Translations under genes and position numbers: made by a program
Notes under the pieces: model-generated
Told to the model about the DNA's origin: nothing
What the model saw: only the letters and a program-made list of their open reading frames with translations
Databases searched by the model: none
Origin: Firmicutes bacterium UBA5286
GTDB taxonomy: Bacteria > Bacillota > Proteinivoracia > UBA4975
Direction: 5' to 3'
DNA: 42,716 nt
Assembly (NCBI GenBank): GCA_002408465.1
Contig: DHSM01000002.1
Span: 1 to 42,716 of the forward strand
Shown here: one piece after another, positions 41,062-42,716 of the stretch
Position numbering within the stretch: position 1 is the first letter of the stretch
Layout of the letters: the number at the start of each line of letters is the position of its first letter

Positions 41062-41080
41062 GGGGACGGTCCTACTTTTT
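41062..41080 (+). repeat. Partial copy of the GGGGAC REP-like repeat
   Basis: GGGGACGGTCC followed by TACTTTTT matches the right half of the 15016 palindrome (GGGGACTGTCC ... TACTTT). Only a half-copy, without the left arm. Confidence 0.4.
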
Positions 41081-41106
41081 GTACATTTATAACAAAGCAT
41101 ACCAAT

Positions 41107-41137
41107 AAAGCACCTATCCAAAGCGGATGGGTGCTTT
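41107..41137. terminator. Bidirectional terminator between cobO and the anti-sigma gene
   Basis: AAAGCACC/GGTGCTTT arms with an inner CC/GG pair; lies between two convergent genes. Confidence 0.65.
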
Positions 41138-41206
41138 ACTGTCAGTAAATATTTTTTTCCTGAAATAGGAACTAACAGATAAAGTGCAGGGCAAATGCTT
41201 ATAAGC

Positions 41207-41944
41207 TTACTTCATAATCGACTCAAGAACCGAAATGAGTTCAACCTGTGATAGCCCATCGGTAATGATACAAAAGCCTACGCCTTTATACATGAATTCG
41301 GCATAATAACATCCGTCTTCCGTGCCGCCGATACCTATCTCAATACCGCCTATGCTGGACTTTATGAAATCATCGCCGTTAAACGCCGCCACATCATAGA
41401 GAGGCATTGTGCCTTTTGCCGTCTCAATGTTAATGTTTCTGCTGAAGTTGTCATTGGAGTAGTTGATTACATTTTGGTCAAAATAAACTTCTCCGCTGCC
41501 ATTGTTTCTTCGGTAGATTCCGTACTCATATTCAGGGGAAGAATCCCAGTTTTTCAGATCTTCCGGGACCTGCGGGAAAATATTCGCGCCATAATATTCA
41601 CATAGTTCTTCTCTGCTCATTTTGATAAAATCGTTTTGCAGTAGAGCAAAGTGCATTAAGTTACGCCCAAGCGGAATTGCATCAAGACGGTTGATGTATA
41701 TTGAGTTGGGCGTGACTGAAGGGTCAATCACGGCATTATTATTGCTCAGGTGCGGGACTGCGAAAACCGCAACTAGGACAACAAGGGCACAGGCAGCAAC
41801 AGGCATAACTCTTTTCATCCAGGGCAATCTTTGTTCTTTTGCAGAATGAGCTCTTACCTCCTGATTCAAGCATCTCTGCCTCACATCTTCAATATCCGGC
41901 ATTTTTTCGTTTGCCGCCAGCTGAAATAGTTTTTTCTCGTTCAT
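41207..41944 (-). CDS. Membrane-bound anti-sigma factor-like protein
   Basis: 245 residues. A short cytoplasmic N-terminus (1-44, basic and Arg-rich, MPDIEDVRQRCLNQEV), one membrane helix (about 45-64, MPVAACALVVLVAVFAVPHL), then an outside domain (about 70-245) with alternating strands, similar in pattern to DUF4367-type anti-sigma domains. Its ATG overlaps the stop of the ECF sigma gene (TAATG), so the two are made together. By analogy the N-terminus holds the sigma factor at the membrane and the outside part senses the envelope. The cytoplasmic part is shorter than a classical zinc anti-sigma domain and has no HxxxCxxC. Confidence 0.65.
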   Translation of the reverse strand: MNEKKLFQLAANEKMPDIEDVRQRCLNQEVRAHSAKEQRLPWMKRVMPVAACALVVLVAVFAVPHLSNNNAVIDPSVTPNSIYINRLDAIPLGRNLMHFALLQNDFIKMSREELCEYYGANIFPQVPEDLKNWDSSPEYEYGIYRRNNGSGEVYFDQNVINYSNDNFSRNINIETAKGTMPLYDVAAFNGDDFIKSSIGGIEIGIGGTEDGCYYAEFMYKGVGFCIITDGLSQVELISVLESIMK

Positions 41945-42501
41945 TAATCAATACCATCCTTTCTAACATAAAGTTCTCGGAGCTCGTTTCGCGTGCGGTA
42001 CAGTTTGTTTTTGACATAGGATTCTCCGACAGACAGCAGTTCTGCGATTTCAGGAATGGTCATATCCAGTGAATAGCGCAAGAGGAATATCTTCTGCACA
42101 ATTTGTGGTTTTGCGGATATGGCCCTTTTAATTTCTGCAATCAATGCGCTGTTAAGCATGCTGGTATTAAAAGAAAAATAGTTTGCTTCCAGATCAGCAA
42201 TATTGATTTCATTCCCGTCTTCGTCTGCAACAGACAACGGTATAGCGAATTTCAGGCGAGTCAGCAGTGAATAATGCCGGTAGACCTTTTGTTTTGCGAT
42301 ATTCATTACAAAAGCTTCGCTGTTTGCGATATAGTCCAGACCGCGTTTTACCATAACGGCATAGAGCTCCATGTAGGTATCCTGAAATATATCGCTGATA
42401 TCCGAAGTATTGTTGCATTTTGCAGTTATGAATCTCAATACTTTTCTGTTTGTGTTGTCGTATATGCAATTGAAAAGAGAGATGATGTTTTGGTCGACCA
42501 T
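41944..42501 (-). CDS. ECF-type RNA polymerase sigma factor
   Basis: 185 residues from ATG 42501. The frame is open to 42645, but the extra 48 residues match no sigma region and would cover a possible promoter. Region 2 is about 8-65 (VLRFITAKCNNTSDISDIFQDTYMELYAVM, with the core DIFQDTYMELY), and region 4 about 125-178 (IFLLRYSLDMTIPEIAELLSVGESYVKNKLYRTRNEL, with a clear helix-turn-helix). There is no region 1 or 3, as in ECF factors. Coupled by TAATG to an anti-sigma-like membrane protein, it should drive an envelope-response regulon. The ribosome site is poor (GGTGAAACG), so the start is not sure. Confidence 0.82.
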   Translation of the reverse strand: MVDQNIISLFNCIYDNTNRKVLRFITAKCNNTSDISDIFQDTYMELYAVMVKRGLDYIANSEAFVMNIAKQKVYRHYSLLTRLKFAIPLSVADEDGNEINIADLEANYFSFNTSMLNSALIAEIKRAISAKPQIVQKIFLLRYSLDMTIPEIAELLSVGESYVKNKLYRTRNELRELYVRKDGID

Positions 42502-42523
42502 CGTTTCACCGTCTTTCACTGTA

Positions 42524-42553
42524 TAAGCGTCATGAAAGCCGCAAATAGTTTCA
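42524..42553 (-). promoter_or_regulatory. Possible autoregulated ECF promoter
   Basis: On the minus strand TGAAAC (42553-42548), 18 bp, then CGCTTA (42529-42524), close to the TGAAAC ... CGT pattern of many Bacillota ECF promoters. The start of transcription would be only about 15 nt before ATG 42501. Confidence 0.3.
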
Positions 42554-42693
42554 TTCTCGGAGATTAATTTTAATAAGACAGCGGCTATATGGCAAGAGCA
42601 GCCTGTTATTTGGACCGGTTTATGCTGTCCCAGGGTAGAAAACATATATCCCGCTATTGATTGATTTTGGCGGCAAGATGCCTGCGATAATAT

Positions 42694-42716
42694 TGGGGCT
42701 GTCTCAAAATCAGTGA
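42694..42716. mobile_element. Possible insertion-sequence terminus at the window edge
   Basis: The last bases contain GGGGCTGTCTCAAAATCAG. Sequences of the type GGGGCTGTCTCAAAA are recalled as terminal inverted repeats of several Bacillota insertion sequences (for example IS1182-like). No transposase is in view, so this is only a hint that a mobile element begins here. Confidence 0.3.

Noticed and set aside
42502..42645. 48-residue N-terminal extension of the ECF sigma factor
   Set aside because: No homology to sigma region 1 or 2, no ribosome site, and it covers a possible ECF promoter; ATG 42501 fits the family length better.

Overview
This window looks like a chromosomal segment of a Bacillota (Clostridia-type) bacterium. 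The supporting signs are strong AGGAGG-type ribosome sites, several TTG and GTG starts, short intergenic gaps ending in compact rho-independent terminators, a lipobox lipoprotein, two cell-wall proteins with CWB2 repeats, a lipoteichoic-acid-synthase-type enzyme, LemA/DUF2207 and YhaO/YhaN-type genes. A ferredoxin-containing aldo/keto reductase and a corrinoid adenosyltransferase fit an anaerobic lifestyle. No rRNA, tRNA, CRISPR array or complete mobile element was seen. The genus cannot be told from the sequence alone.

Layout. 1-3.7 kb: the tail of a GNAT gene, a secreted CWB2 protein, and a TetR regulator divergent from an extended SDR across a motif-rich control region. 3.9-8.2 kb: a zinc-ribbon/TPR/propeller membrane protein bracketed by two sibling hairpins, then, on the minus strand, a serine-palmitoyltransferase-like enzyme coupled to a classical SDR. 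8.4-11 kb: a duplicated-domain lipoprotein and a secreted subtilisin. 11-15.3 kb: a MerR/aldo-keto reductase pair with a textbook 19-bp-spacer promoter, a GNAT, an EamA exporter, a thioredoxin-like/GNAT-like protein and a decayed ABC ATPase carrying a large palindrome. 15.3-21.5 kb, minus strand: DegV, an erythromycin-esterase-like secreted protein, a YhaN/YhaO-type ATPase-nuclease pair and 3-methyladenine glycosylase. 21.8-29 kb: a LysM-G5-M23 peptidase, a tiny Lys/Ala/Pro peptide gene, an Fe-S aldo/keto reductase, a uracil-DNA-glycosylase-like protein, a HAD phosphatase with an acyltransferase-like membrane protein, an amino-acid ABC permease/ATPase with no binding protein, and a small zinc-ribbon membrane protein. 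29-36.2 kb: LemA-DUF2207, an LTA-synthase-type enzyme and a large GLUG/InlB/CWB2 surface protein. 36.6-41 kb: MoxR-DUF58-membrane protein operon followed by ThpR-CobO. 41.2-42.7 kb: an ECF sigma/anti-sigma pair, and at the very edge a sequence that resembles an insertion-sequence terminus.

Themes. The window is rich in envelope functions: anchoring (CWB2), polymer synthesis (LtaS-type), wall hydrolysis (M23), secreted protease, lipoprotein and envelope-stress-type regulation (ECF, MoxR). DNA repair is a second cluster (Mpg, YhaO/YhaN, UDG). The most unusual content is the SPT-like/SDR pair, which would give the first two steps of sphingoid-base synthesis in a Gram-positive organism. All functional statements rest on motif reading and family knowledge; no database search was run.
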